Assembly (NCBI RefSeq): GCF_028550595.1
Contig: NZ_JAQQGN010000009.1
Span: 83,673 to 147,672 of the forward strand
Direction: 5' to 3'
DNA length: 64,000 bases
From: Luteimonas sp. BLCC-B24
GTDB taxonomy: Bacteria > Pseudomonadota > Gammaproteobacteria > Xanthomonadales > Xanthomonadaceae
Shown in pieces: positions 31,753-42,919 of this stretch; positions within the stretch are counted from its first letter, which is position 1; each line of letters starts with the position of its first letter. The notes beneath the pieces are model-generated. The model was not told the DNA's origin and did no database searches. It saw nothing but the letters and a program-made list of their open reading frames with translations. The translations under genes and the position numbers were made by a program.

Positions 31753-33729
31753 TCAGCTGTCGAGCAGTGCCTTGATCGAAGCGAAGCCGTGGTTTGCGCG
31801 TTCGCGCTTGCGCGCGGCGTCGGCCACCGGATCGGCGCCGTCGCGCTGCAGCTCCTCGGCCGGCAGTTCGTCGAAGAAGCGGCTGGGCGTGAGCCGCAGC
31901 TTCTGGCCCCAGCGCTGCGTTTCGCGCGGGTGCGACAGCCACAGCTGTTCCTTGGCGCGGGTGATGCCGACGTAGAGCAGCCGCCGCTCCTCGTCGATCC
32001 GGCCCTCGTCGATGCTCGATTCGTGCGGCAGGGTGTTGTCGTCCATGCCCACGATGAACACGTAGCGGAATTCCAGTCCCTTGGCCGCGTGCATGCTCAT
32101 CAGCCGCACCTGGTTGCCCGGATCGCTCTTGTCCGAATGGCTCAGCAGCGCCAGCTGCGACGCCAGCTCGCCCGGGCCGGCGCCGCGGGCGCCTTCGAAC
32201 CAGTCGGCCAGCTCGTCGAGATTGCCGCGGCGGATGTTGAACAGCGTGTCGGTCTTGCACTGCGCCTTGAGCATCGCCACCAGGCCCGAGCGCTCGTTGA
32301 GCGCGCGCACCAGATCGCCCGGCGCCATGTGGCCGGCATCGGCGCGCAGCCCGCGCACGATGTCGGCGAACTCGCTCAGCGCATTCGCCGCGCGCGGCGG
32401 CAGCTGCTTGAGCAGGCCCATCGATTCGATCGCCCGCGACATCGGCATGTCCGCGCCGCGCGCGAGTTCGGCCAGGCGTGCCAGCGAGGTCTGGCCGACG
32501 CCGCGTGCCGGCGACTGCACGGCGCGCAGGAACGCCGAGTCGTCGTCGGGATTGGCCAGCACGCGCAGCCAGGCCATCGCGTCCTTGACCTCGCCGCGGT
32601 CGAGGAAGGCCGTGCCGCCGCTGAGGTGATACGGCACCCGCAGCAGTTGCAGCGCCTTCTCCAGCGGCCGCGACAGGTGATTGCTGCGGAACAGGATGCA
32701 GAACTCGCTCCACTCCACCTGGCGCGAGGTCTGCAGGAAGTGGATCTCGCCGGCGACGCGCTCGGCCTCGTGCTCGGAGTCGCGGCATTCCCAGATGCGG
32801 ATGCGCTCGCCGTCGGCCTGCGCGCTCCACAGCGTTTTCGGATGTTCGTGCGGGTTGTGCGCGATCAACGCATTGGCCGCGCGCAGCACGCGGTTGCTGC
32901 AGCGGTAGTTCTGTTCCAGCTTGACGATGCGCAAGGCCGGATAGTCGGTGCCCAGCTGCAGCAGGTTCTCCGGATTCGCGCCGCGCCAGGCGTAGATGCT
33001 CTGGTCGTCGTCGCCCACGCAGGTGAAGTTGCCCTTCGGACCGGCGATCGCCTTGAGCAGGCGGTATTGCGCGTCGTTGGTGTCCTGGCATTCGTCGACC
33101 AGCAGGTAACCGATGCGCTCGCGCCAGGCCAGCACGGCATCCGGATCGGATTCGAGCAGCTGCACCGGCAGCCGGATCAGATCGTCGAAATCCACCGCAT
33201 TGAAGGCGTTCAGCCGTTCCTGGTAGCGCGCATACAGCGCCGCGGCTTCGAACTCGCGCGCGCTGCGCGCGGCCGCGTGCGCCTCCACGGGAGAGAGACC
33301 GGCGTTCTTGGCCTTCGACACCAGGCCCTGCATCAGCTGGATCACGTCGGGCTTCACGCCCGGCAGCAGGTCCTTGAACTGCGCCGCGCTGTCGTCGGCA
33401 TCGAAGATCGAGAATCCTCGGCGCAGGCCGAGCTTCGCGTGGTCGATCTGCAGCATCTTCAGGCCCAGGGCGTGGAAGGTGCAGATCGTCAGCCCGTCGG
33501 CGGCGTCGCCGCGGAGGCGCTTGGCGATGCGCTCGCGCATTTCCTTGGCGGACTTGTTGGTGAACGTGATCGCGGCGATGCGCTTGGCCGGATAGCGGCC
33601 GGACTGGATCAGGTGGGCGATCTTCTCGACGATCACGCGCGTCTTGCCGCTGCCCGCGCCCGCGAGCACCAGCAGCGGGCCGTCGACGTGGCCGAGGGCT
33701 TCGGCTTGTTGGGGGTTCAGACCGTGCAT
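31753..33729 (-). CDS. rep: ATP-dependent DNA helicase Rep
   Basis: The protein has 658 residues of the UvrD/Rep superfamily 1 helicases. Motifs in order: Walker A VLAGAGSGKTRVI, Ia AAITFTNKSAKEM, II LLVDECQDTNDAQ, III VGDDDQSIYAWRGA, IV LEQNYRCSNRVL, V QVRLMSMHAAKGLEF, VI RRLLYVGITRAKEQLWL. Rep helps replication forks through protein roadblocks. The start MHGLNPQQ (33729) matches the family start; MSPAMHGL at 33741 is possible. The same frame stays open upstream to 35766, but that part is antisense to other genes. Confidence 0.95.
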   Translation of the reverse strand: MHGLNPQQAEALGHVDGPLLVLAGAGSGKTRVIVEKIAHLIQSGRYPAKRIAAITFTNKSAKEMRERIAKRLRGDAADGLTICTFHALGLKMLQIDHAKLGLRRGFSIFDADDSAAQFKDLLPGVKPDVIQLMQGLVSKAKNAGLSPVEAHAAARSAREFEAAALYARYQERLNAFNAVDFDDLIRLPVQLLESDPDAVLAWRERIGYLLVDECQDTNDAQYRLLKAIAGPKGNFTCVGDDDQSIYAWRGANPENLLQLGTDYPALRIVKLEQNYRCSNRVLRAANALIAHNPHEHPKTLWSAQADGERIRIWECRDSEHEAERVAGEIHFLQTSRQVEWSEFCILFRSNHLSRPLEKALQLLRVPYHLSGGTAFLDRGEVKDAMAWLRVLANPDDDSAFLRAVQSPARGVGQTSLARLAELARGADMPMSRAIESMGLLKQLPPRAANALSEFADIVRGLRADAGHMAPGDLVRALNERSGLVAMLKAQCKTDTLFNIRRGNLDELADWFEGARGAGPGELASQLALLSHSDKSDPGNQVRLMSMHAAKGLEFRYVFIVGMDDNTLPHESSIDEGRIDEERRLLYVGITRAKEQLWLSHPRETQRWGQKLRLTPSRFFDELPAEELQRDGADPVADAARKRERANHGFASIKALLDS

Positions 33730-33819
33730 CGCGGGGGACATCGGACAACGCCCGCTAGTGTACCGGTCGGCGGCGTCGGCTCCGCGCCGGGTGTGGCGGC
33801 GCGCGGCTAGAATTCGGCG

Positions 33820-34443
33820 ATGGCCAAGCTCTATTTCTACTACTCGGCGATGAATGCCGGGAAGACCACCACGCTGCTGCAGAGCGCGCACAACTACCGC
33901 GAGCGCGGCATGCGGGTGGCGATCCTGACCCCGCGCCTCGACCACCGCGCGGGTGTGGGCCGGGTGGCGTCGCGGATCGGGCTGTCGGCGGAGGCGGTGG
34001 CATTCGATCGCGGCGACGATCTGCTCGCGCGCGTCCGCGGCCTGGTCGAGGCGAACGGCGGCCTCGACTGCGTGCTGGTCGACGAGGCCCAGTTCCTGGC
34101 GCGCGCCCAGGTGTGGCAGTTGTCGGAGGTCGTCGATGCGCTGCGGATTCCGGTGCTGTGTTACGGCCTGCGCACCGATTTCCGCGGTGAATTGTTCGAA
34201 GGCAGCCAGCACCTGCTGGCCTGGGCGGACGAACTGAGCGAGATCAAGACGATCTGCCACACCGGCAAGAAAGCCACGATGACCGTGCGCGTCGACGATC
34301 AGGGCTATGCGGTGCAGGACGGGCCGCAGGTGGAGATCGGCGGCAACGAGCGCTACGTCTCGGTGAGCCGCGCCGAGTTCAAGCGCATCGTGCGCGGCGA
34401 GGGCCGGATCGAGCCCGCGCAGCCGCCGCTGCCGCTGGGCTGA
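33820..34443 (+). CDS. tdk: Thymidine kinase
   Basis: The protein has 207 residues of the type II thymidine kinase family, which phosphorylates thymidine for dTTP salvage. It shows the P-loop [11 protein letters not shown], the motif VLVDEAQFL and the lasso [11 protein letters not shown]. The zinc ligands seen in many relatives are largely gone: only one Cys remains in ICHTGKKA and there is Ser in YVSVSRAEF. The structural zinc site is therefore probably absent. Confidence 0.95.
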   Translation: MAKLYFYYSAMNAGKTTTLLQSAHNYRERGMRVAILTPRLDHRAGVGRVASRIGLSAEAVAFDRGDDLLARVRGLVEANGGLDCVLVDEAQFLARAQVWQLSEVVDALRIPVLCYGLRTDFRGELFEGSQHLLAWADELSEIKTICHTGKKATMTVRVDDQGYAVQDGPQVEIGGNERYVSVSRAEFKRIVRGEGRIEPAQPPLPLG

Positions 34444-34447
34444 GCCC

Positions 34448-37264
<2,817 letters not shown>

Positions 37265-37272
37265 GGCGTGGC

Positions 37273-37836
37273 TCAGTCGGCCTGCAGCGAGGCCAGCAGA
37301 TACATCCGCGCCTTCTGCCAGTCACGGCGGATGCTGCGTTCGGAGCGCTCCAGCAGCGCGGCGATTTCCAGCTCCGAGAGTCCGGCGAAATAGCGCAGCT
37401 CCACCACGTGGGCCAGCCGTGCATCGACGGCTTCCAGCCGGGTCAGCGCCGCGTCCAGCGCCAGCGTGTCCTCGTCCAGACGCAGGCCGCTGTCGACGTT
37501 CTCGGGCAGTTCGGTGACCCGGTGGAGGTCGCCGCCACGCTTCTGCGCCAGGCGCTGGCGCGCGTAATCGACGACCACGCTGCGCATCGCCGAGGCGGCG
37601 TAGGCGAAGAAGTGGCCGCGGTCGTTGAAGCGCGCCTCGGGCCGGCCCGCCAGCTTCAGATAGGCCTCGTGGACGAGGGCGGTCGCGTCGAGGGTCATGC
37701 CGTGGCGACCGGCGAGCTGGCGCCGGGCCATCTGGTGCAGCTCGGTGTAGAGCGTGGAGAGCACGCGATCGAGCGCATCGCGATCGCCGCCGCGCGCGGC
37801 ATCCAGCCAGAGCGTGATATCGGAGCCCGTGCTCAT
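37273..37836 (-). CDS. ECF-family RNA polymerase sigma factor
   Basis: The protein has 187 residues. Region 2 is visible in LYTELHQMARRQLAGRHGMT, ALVHEAYLKLA and HFFAYAASAMRSVVVDYAR. Region 4 is visible in LRYFAGLSELEIAALLERSERSIRRDWQKARMYLL (read in two parts). This is the group found with Ser/Thr kinases rather than with an anti-sigma factor; none is encoded alongside. ATG 37836 is preceded by a GGGGGG tract. The gene is co-directional with the kinase. Confidence 0.9.
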   Translation of the reverse strand: MSTGSDITLWLDAARGGDRDALDRVLSTLYTELHQMARRQLAGRHGMTLDATALVHEAYLKLAGRPEARFNDRGHFFAYAASAMRSVVVDYARQRLAQKRGGDLHRVTELPENVDSGLRLDEDTLALDAALTRLEAVDARLAHVVELRYFAGLSELEIAALLERSERSIRRDWQKARMYLLASLQAD

Positions 37837-37893
37837 GGCACCCCCCATTCGGGCCGACTATAGCGCGGGCCGGGGACGCGGCGGCGGCCGGCG

Positions 37894-38706
37894 TCAGCGC
37901 TGGCAGCGCGGGCACCACACCGTGGTGCGCTGGGCGATCAGCGCCTGTTGCAGCGGCGCGCCGCAGCTAGGGCAGGGCAGGCCGCCGCGGCCGTAGGCCG
38001 ACAGCTCCTGCTCGAAGTAACCCGGCGCACCGTCGGGACTGATGAAATCGCGCAGCGTGGTGCCGCCGCGGCCGATCGCGTACGCCAGGATGCGGCGGAT
38101 CTCCGCGGCCAGTCGCACGTAGCGCTCGCGCGCGATGCGCCCCGCTTCACGCAGCGGCGAAATGCCGGCCGCATGCAGGGCCTCGGTCGCGTAGATGTTG
38201 CCCACGCCGACGATGATGCGCTGGTCCATCAGAAACGCCTTGACCGGCGCACGCCGACCGCGGCTGGCGCGGAACAGATACGCGCCGTCGAACGCGTCGT
38301 CGAGCGGTTCCGGGCCGAGGTCGCGCAGCAGCGCATGGGTCTCGCCGGGCGCCTGCCACAGCAGGCAACCGAAGCGACGCGGATCGTTGAAGCGCAGCAC
38401 TTGGCCCGAGTCGAGCGCGATGTCGACATGGTCGTGTGCGCGAAGCGGCACGTCCGGCGCCAGCACGCGCAGGCTGCCCGACATGCCCAGATGCAGCAGC
38501 GCGCTGCCGGCGTGCGTGTCGAGCAGCAGGTACTTCGCGCGTCGGCGGATCGCATCGATGCGCTGGCCGGGCAGCTGCGCGGCCACCTCGGGCGGAATCG
38601 GCCAGCGCAGGTCGGGCCGGCGCAGCGTGACCGCGGCGATCGTGCGCCCGGTCAGATGCGGGGCCAGGCCGGCGCGGGTGGTCTCGACTTCGGGCAGTTC
38701 GGGCAT
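37894..38706 (-). CDS. mutM: Formamidopyrimidine-DNA glycosylase MutM
   Basis: The protein has 270 residues. The catalytic N-terminal Pro2 in MPELPEVETTRAGL, the helix-two-turns-helix region (VGNIYATEALHAAGISPL) and the C-terminal zinc finger (CPSCGAP then WCPRCQR) are all present. It excises 8-oxoguanine and ring-opened purines. Length matches the family. The neighbouring 119-bp gap to the phosphofructokinase gene holds nothing recognisable. Confidence 0.96.
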   Translation of the reverse strand: MPELPEVETTRAGLAPHLTGRTIAAVTLRRPDLRWPIPPEVAAQLPGQRIDAIRRRAKYLLLDTHAGSALLHLGMSGSLRVLAPDVPLRAHDHVDIALDSGQVLRFNDPRRFGCLLWQAPGETHALLRDLGPEPLDDAFDGAYLFRASRGRRAPVKAFLMDQRIIVGVGNIYATEALHAAGISPLREAGRIARERYVRLAAEIRRILAYAIGRGGTTLRDFISPDGAPGYFEQELSAYGRGGLPCPSCGAPLQQALIAQRTTVWCPRCQR

Positions 38707-38825
38707 CGGGCCGGGGCCATCGGGGCAGGCCCTCCGTTATCGGGGGGCGCGTCGCGGATTCAATGCGGGGCGCTGAACGGCGCGGTCACGGCATGCGACG
38801 CGCGCCTGGCGTCGGACCCCCGCGC

Positions 38826-40076
38826 TCAGCCGGTCCAGGGCGGCAGCCGCGTGGGCACGGCCGGCGCGTCGAGGGTCACGTACTTCGGCAGACCGTCGCG
38901 GCCGTAGGGCGGCGGCGCCTCACCGCGGATCAGCGGTTCCAGATACCGGCGCGCGGCCTCGGTGATGCCGAAGCCGTCGCGGCGGATGAAGCCGGCCGGC
39001 ATGGTCTTCTCGTGGTTGGCCACCGTCTGCAGCGGCGCGGCCTCGATGGTCCAGCGGTAGGGCGCATCCGAGGTGCGCGCGATCACCGGCATGGTCGCAT
39101 TGTGGCCGTCGAGTGCGAAGCGCACCGCGGCACGGCCGACCGCCATCGCCTGGTCCACGTCGGTCTTCGACGCGACGTGGCGCGCGGAACGCTGCAGGTA
39201 GTCGGGCAGGGTCCAGTGCACCTTGTAGCCCAGCGCGTCCTTGACCCGGCCCGCCAGGTGCGAGGCGACGCCACCGAGCTGGGTGTGCCCGAACGCGTCC
39301 TGGCCGCCGCCGGCATCGGCGACGAAGCGCCCGTCGGCGTCGCGGATGCCCTCGCTGGCCACGACCACGCACCAGCCCACGCGCTCGACCACCTGCTTCA
39401 CCCGGGCGAGGAACGCGGCCTCCTCGTAGGCGCGTTCGGGAAACAGGATGATCTGCGGTGCATCGTCCGGGCCCTGGCCAGCGAGGCCCGCCGCCGCGGC
39501 CAGCCAGCCGGCATGCCGCCCCATGGCCTCGTAGACGAACACCTTGGTCGAGGTGTCGGCCATTGCCGCGACATCGAGCGCCGCCTCGCGCACCGAGACC
39601 GCGGTGTACTTCGCCGCCGAGCCGAAGCCCGGGCAGCAGTCGGTGACCGCCAGATCGTTGTCGATGGTCTTGGGCACGCCGATGCAGGTCAGCGGATAGT
39701 CGAACTCGGCCGCCAGCTGCGAGACCTTGAGCGCGGTGTCGGCCGAATCGTTGCCGCCGTTGTAGAGGAACCAGCGCACGTCGTGCGCGCGCAGCACCTC
39801 GATCAGGCGTTCGTACTTCGCGCGGTCGGCGTCGATCGACTTGAGCTTGTAGCGGCAGGAGCCGAACGCGCCGCCCGGCGTGTGCGCGAGCGCGCGCACC
39901 GTCGCCAGCGGGATCTTTGACGCGTCCACGAGATCCTCGCGCAACGCACCGAGCACGCCGTTGCGCGCCGCGAGGACCTTCACCCGGCGGCTGCGCGCCT
40001 CCTGCAGCACGGCGGACGCGGTGGCGTTGATGACGGCGGTCACGCCGCCGGATTGGGCGTAGAGCAGAGCGGGCAT
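38826..40076 (-). CDS. Pyrophosphate-dependent 6-phosphofructokinase
   Basis: The protein has 416 residues of the PfkA family. The motif NGGND (where ATP enzymes have GGDG-type residues) and Lys in GVPKTIDNDL indicate use of pyrophosphate as phosphoryl donor. GFGSAAKYTAVSVREAALD and VYEAMGRHAGWLAAAAGLA are further conserved blocks. The reaction interconverts fructose 6-phosphate and fructose 1,6-bisphosphate reversibly. It diverges from adk across 118 bp. Confidence 0.92.
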   Translation of the reverse strand: MPALLYAQSGGVTAVINATASAVLQEARSRRVKVLAARNGVLGALREDLVDASKIPLATVRALAHTPGGAFGSCRYKLKSIDADRAKYERLIEVLRAHDVRWFLYNGGNDSADTALKVSQLAAEFDYPLTCIGVPKTIDNDLAVTDCCPGFGSAAKYTAVSVREAALDVAAMADTSTKVFVYEAMGRHAGWLAAAAGLAGQGPDDAPQIILFPERAYEEAAFLARVKQVVERVGWCVVVASEGIRDADGRFVADAGGGQDAFGHTQLGGVASHLAGRVKDALGYKVHWTLPDYLQRSARHVASKTDVDQAMAVGRAAVRFALDGHNATMPVIARTSDAPYRWTIEAAPLQTVANHEKTMPAGFIRRDGFGITEAARRYLEPLIRGEAPPPYGRDGLPKYVTLDAPAVPTRLPPWTG

Positions 40077-40194
40077 CGCGGTCTCCGTCGGTGGGGCGTG
40101 GCGGGATACGGTAAGCTGACGCGGCCGTTCGCGGCCTCGCCGGCAGTCTACGCCGGTGACGTCGGGCGGATCCCCACACTTGCAGGAGCGTTCG

Positions 40195-40773
40195 ATGCGT
40201 CTGGTTCTTCTCGGTGCACCCGGTTCGGGCAAGGGCACGCAGGCGGCACGCCTCAAGGAACACCTGCAGGTGCCGCACATCTCCACCGGCGATCTGCTGC
40301 GCGCCGAAGTGGCCGCCGGCACCCCGCTGGGCCTGGAAGCCAAGGCGATCATGGCGCGCGGCGACCTGGTGTCGGACGACATCCTGCTGGGCATGCTCGA
40401 AGAGCGCTTCTCGCGCGAGGACACCCGTGCCGGCTTCATTCTCGACGGGTATCCGCGCAATCTCAGCCAGGCGGCCGCGCTCGACGCGCTGCTGAAGAAG
40501 CTGGGGGTGCAGTTCGACGCCGCCGTGCAGCTGGAAGTCGACAACGAGCAGATCATCGCGCGCCTGGCCGGCCGCGCCCAGGCCGAAGGCCGCGCCGACG
40601 ACAGCCCCGAATCCGTGCGTCACCGCCTCGACGTCTACGACCGGCAGACCGCGCCGGTGATCGCGTTCTACCGCGACCACGACCAGCTCACCGTCGTCGA
40701 CGGCGTCGGCTCGCTCGACGAGGTGTTCGCGCGCATCGTCAAGGCCATCGGCCGGGAACAGGCCGCCGCCTGA
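40195..40773 (+). CDS. adk: Adenylate kinase (short form)
   Basis: The protein has 192 residues. P-loop GAPGSGKGTQAARL, ISTGDLLRAEVA, the AMP-binding FILDGYPRNLSQAA and the short LID segment are visible. It lacks the longer zinc-type LID domain, giving the short form. It balances adenine nucleotides (AMP plus ATP to two ADP). AGGAG precedes the ATG at 40195. Confidence 0.97.
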   Translation: MRLVLLGAPGSGKGTQAARLKEHLQVPHISTGDLLRAEVAAGTPLGLEAKAIMARGDLVSDDILLGMLEERFSREDTRAGFILDGYPRNLSQAAALDALLKKLGVQFDAAVQLEVDNEQIIARLAGRAQAEGRADDSPESVRHRLDVYDRQTAPVIAFYRDHDQLTVVDGVGSLDEVFARIVKAIGREQAAA

Positions 40774-40917
40774 GCGTCGCCCCCGACGCGGCCCTGTCGT
40801 GCCGCCGCAGCCCGCATCATCCGGCCACAGGTCCGACCTCGCCCGCAGGCGCCGGGCGCCGCGCCCGGTGACCGCGGCGCGCGGCGGACATCCTCGAACC
40901 GTCTGGAACCGCGCATC

Positions 40918-42303
40918 GTGAAACTGCACATCCTCGGAATCGCCGGCACCTTCATGGGCGGCGTCGCAGCGCTGGCGCGCGAACTCGGTCACGCGGTCGA
41001 GGGCAGCGACCAGGCCGTCTATCCGCCGATGTCGACCCAGCTCGAGCAGCTCGGCATCACCCTGCACAGCGGCTACGACGCCGCCCACATCGGCGACGAC
41101 GTGGACCAGGTGGTGATCGGCAATGCGCTCTCGCGCGGCAATCCCGCGGTGGAAGCCGTCCTCGACAGCGGCCGCGCCTATACCTCGGGCGCCGAGTGGT
41201 TGCGCGATCACGTGCTGCCCGGCCGCGAGGTGCTGGCGGTCGCCGGGACCCACGGCAAGACCACGACGACGACGATCCTCGCCTTCCTGCTCGAGGCCGC
41301 CGGCCGCGCGCCGGGCTTCCTGATCGGCGGTGTCGCCGAGGACTTCGGCGTCTCGGCGCGTCTGGGCGGCGCGGGCCCCACGCCGCCGCCCGGAGCCCGC
41401 GTTCCGTTCGTCGTCGAAGCCGACGAGTACGACACCGCGTTCTTCGACAAGCGCAGCAAGTTCGTCCACTACCGGCCGACGGTGGCGATTCTCAACAACC
41501 TCGAATTCGACCACGCCGACATCTTTCCCGACATCGCCGCGATCGAGCGCCAGTTCCACCATCTGGTGCGCACGGTGCCCGGGCGCGGCCGTCTGATCGT
41601 CAACGGGCACGACGCGCATCTGGGCGCGGTGCTGGCGATGGGCTGCTGGACGCCGGTCGAGCGCTTCGGCTTCGACGCCGCATTCGACTGGTGCGCGGTC
41701 AAGCGCCGCGACGACGGCAGCGTGTTCGACGTTCTGCGCGCGGGTGAACCGCTGGGCACCGTCGAGTGGCCGCTGGTGGGCGATCACAACGTGCTCAACG
41801 CCCTGGCCGCGATCGCCGCGTGCGCCGCGACCGGCGTCGATGCCGCGTCGGTGTTGCCCGCGCTCGCGGGCTTCCGCAGCGTCAAGCGGCGACTCGAGGT
41901 GATCGGCAACGGCCGCGGCGTCACCGTCTACGACGATTTCGCCCACCATCCCACCGCGATCGCGACCACGCTGGCCGGGCTGCGCGCCCGGGTCGGCGCT
42001 GCCCGGATCGTCGTGGCGATGGAGCCGCGCAGCAATTCGATGCGCCTCGGCGCCCATGCCGAGGCGCTGGCGCCGTCGCTTGACCTCGCCGATGCGGTGG
42101 TGTTCCTGCATCGGCCGGAGCTGGCGTGGGATGCCGGACGCGTGGTCGCTGCAGTGCGCGGCGAGGCGCATGCGGTGGCCGATGTCGATGCGCTGCTGGA
42201 CACGCTCGATGGCCTGGCCGCCGAGGGCGACCATGTGGTGTTCATGTCCAACGGCGGGTTCGACGGCGCGCCGCGGCGGTTCCTGGCGCGCCTCGACATC
42301 TGA
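40918..42303 (+). CDS. mpl: Murein peptide ligase Mpl
   Basis: The protein has 461 residues. It is a Mur-ligase-family enzyme joining UDP-MurNAc to the recycled L-Ala-D-Glu-mDAP tripeptide. The start KLHILGIAGTFMGGVAALAR, the ATP-binding VAGTHGKTTTTTILAF, EADEYDTAFFDKRSKFVHYRP and DDFAHHPTAI are diagnostic of Mpl. The start codon is GTG at 40918 with only a weak ribosome site. A 144-bp gap after adk holds no gene. Confidence 0.95.
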   Translation: MKLHILGIAGTFMGGVAALARELGHAVEGSDQAVYPPMSTQLEQLGITLHSGYDAAHIGDDVDQVVIGNALSRGNPAVEAVLDSGRAYTSGAEWLRDHVLPGREVLAVAGTHGKTTTTTILAFLLEAAGRAPGFLIGGVAEDFGVSARLGGAGPTPPPGARVPFVVEADEYDTAFFDKRSKFVHYRPTVAILNNLEFDHADIFPDIAAIERQFHHLVRTVPGRGRLIVNGHDAHLGAVLAMGCWTPVERFGFDAAFDWCAVKRRDDGSVFDVLRAGEPLGTVEWPLVGDHNVLNALAAIAACAATGVDAASVLPALAGFRSVKRRLEVIGNGRGVTVYDDFAHHPTAIATTLAGLRARVGAARIVVAMEPRSNSMRLGAHAEALAPSLDLADAVVFLHRPELAWDAGRVVAAVRGEAHAVADVDALLDTLDGLAAEGDHVVFMSNGGFDGAPRRFLARLDI

Positions 42304-42331
42304 TCGCCGCAGGCCTGCGTACACTGCCTGC

Positions 42332-42919
42332 GTGACCGAGGGTGCCGACCATCTGCCGCTGTTTCCGCTGCGCACCGTGCTGGTGCCCGGCGCCGCGCTC
42401 GGGCTGCGGGTGTTCGAACCGCGCTATCTGGATCTCGTCCGCGAATGCGGCCGCCGCGGCACCGGGTTCGGCGTCTGCCTGATCCTCGACGGCGACGAAG
42501 TCGGTGCACCGGCCACGCCGGCCGGCTTCGGCACCGAAGCGGTGATCGAGGATTTCGACATCGGCGGCGACGGCCTGCTGGCCCTGCGCGTGCGCGGCGC
42601 ACGCCGCTTCCAGGTACGGCGCACGCGGGTGCGCGACAACGGCCTGATCATGGCGGACGTGGGCTGGCGCGCCGCCGACCCGGTGGTCGACCTGCAGCCC
42701 GAGCACGCACTGCTGGGCATCGTGCTGCGCAAGATCCTCGAGCAGATCGACGGCGCCGACCAGGTGTTTCCCGAGCCGCATTTCGACGATGCGGCGTGGG
42801 TGGGCTGGCGTCTGGCCGAACTGCTGCCGCTCGAGCAGCCGCAGCGCCAGCAGCTGCTGCAGCTCGACGATCCCGACGAGCGCCTGGAAACCCTGCTACG
42901 GCTGGTCGACGAGGACTGA
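42332..42919 (+). CDS. LON N-terminal-domain protein (YcbX-independent, substrate-binding type)
   Basis: The protein has 195 residues and consists of the N-terminal substrate-binding domain of Lon without the ATPase and protease parts (LPLFPLRTVLVPGAALGLRVFEPRY, with the typical Pro-rich strand-turn and FEPRYLDLVRECG). Function is unknown; adaptor or binding roles are assumed for the family. It starts with GTG at 42332, 28 bp after mpl. Its last 24 bp overlap the end of the convergent DedA-PAP2 gene. Confidence 0.85.
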   Translation: MTEGADHLPLFPLRTVLVPGAALGLRVFEPRYLDLVRECGRRGTGFGVCLILDGDEVGAPATPAGFGTEAVIEDFDIGGDGLLALRVRGARRFQVRRTRVRDNGLIMADVGWRAADPVVDLQPEHALLGIVLRKILEQIDGADQVFPEPHFDDAAWVGWRLAELLPLEQPQRQQLLQLDDPDERLETLLRLVDED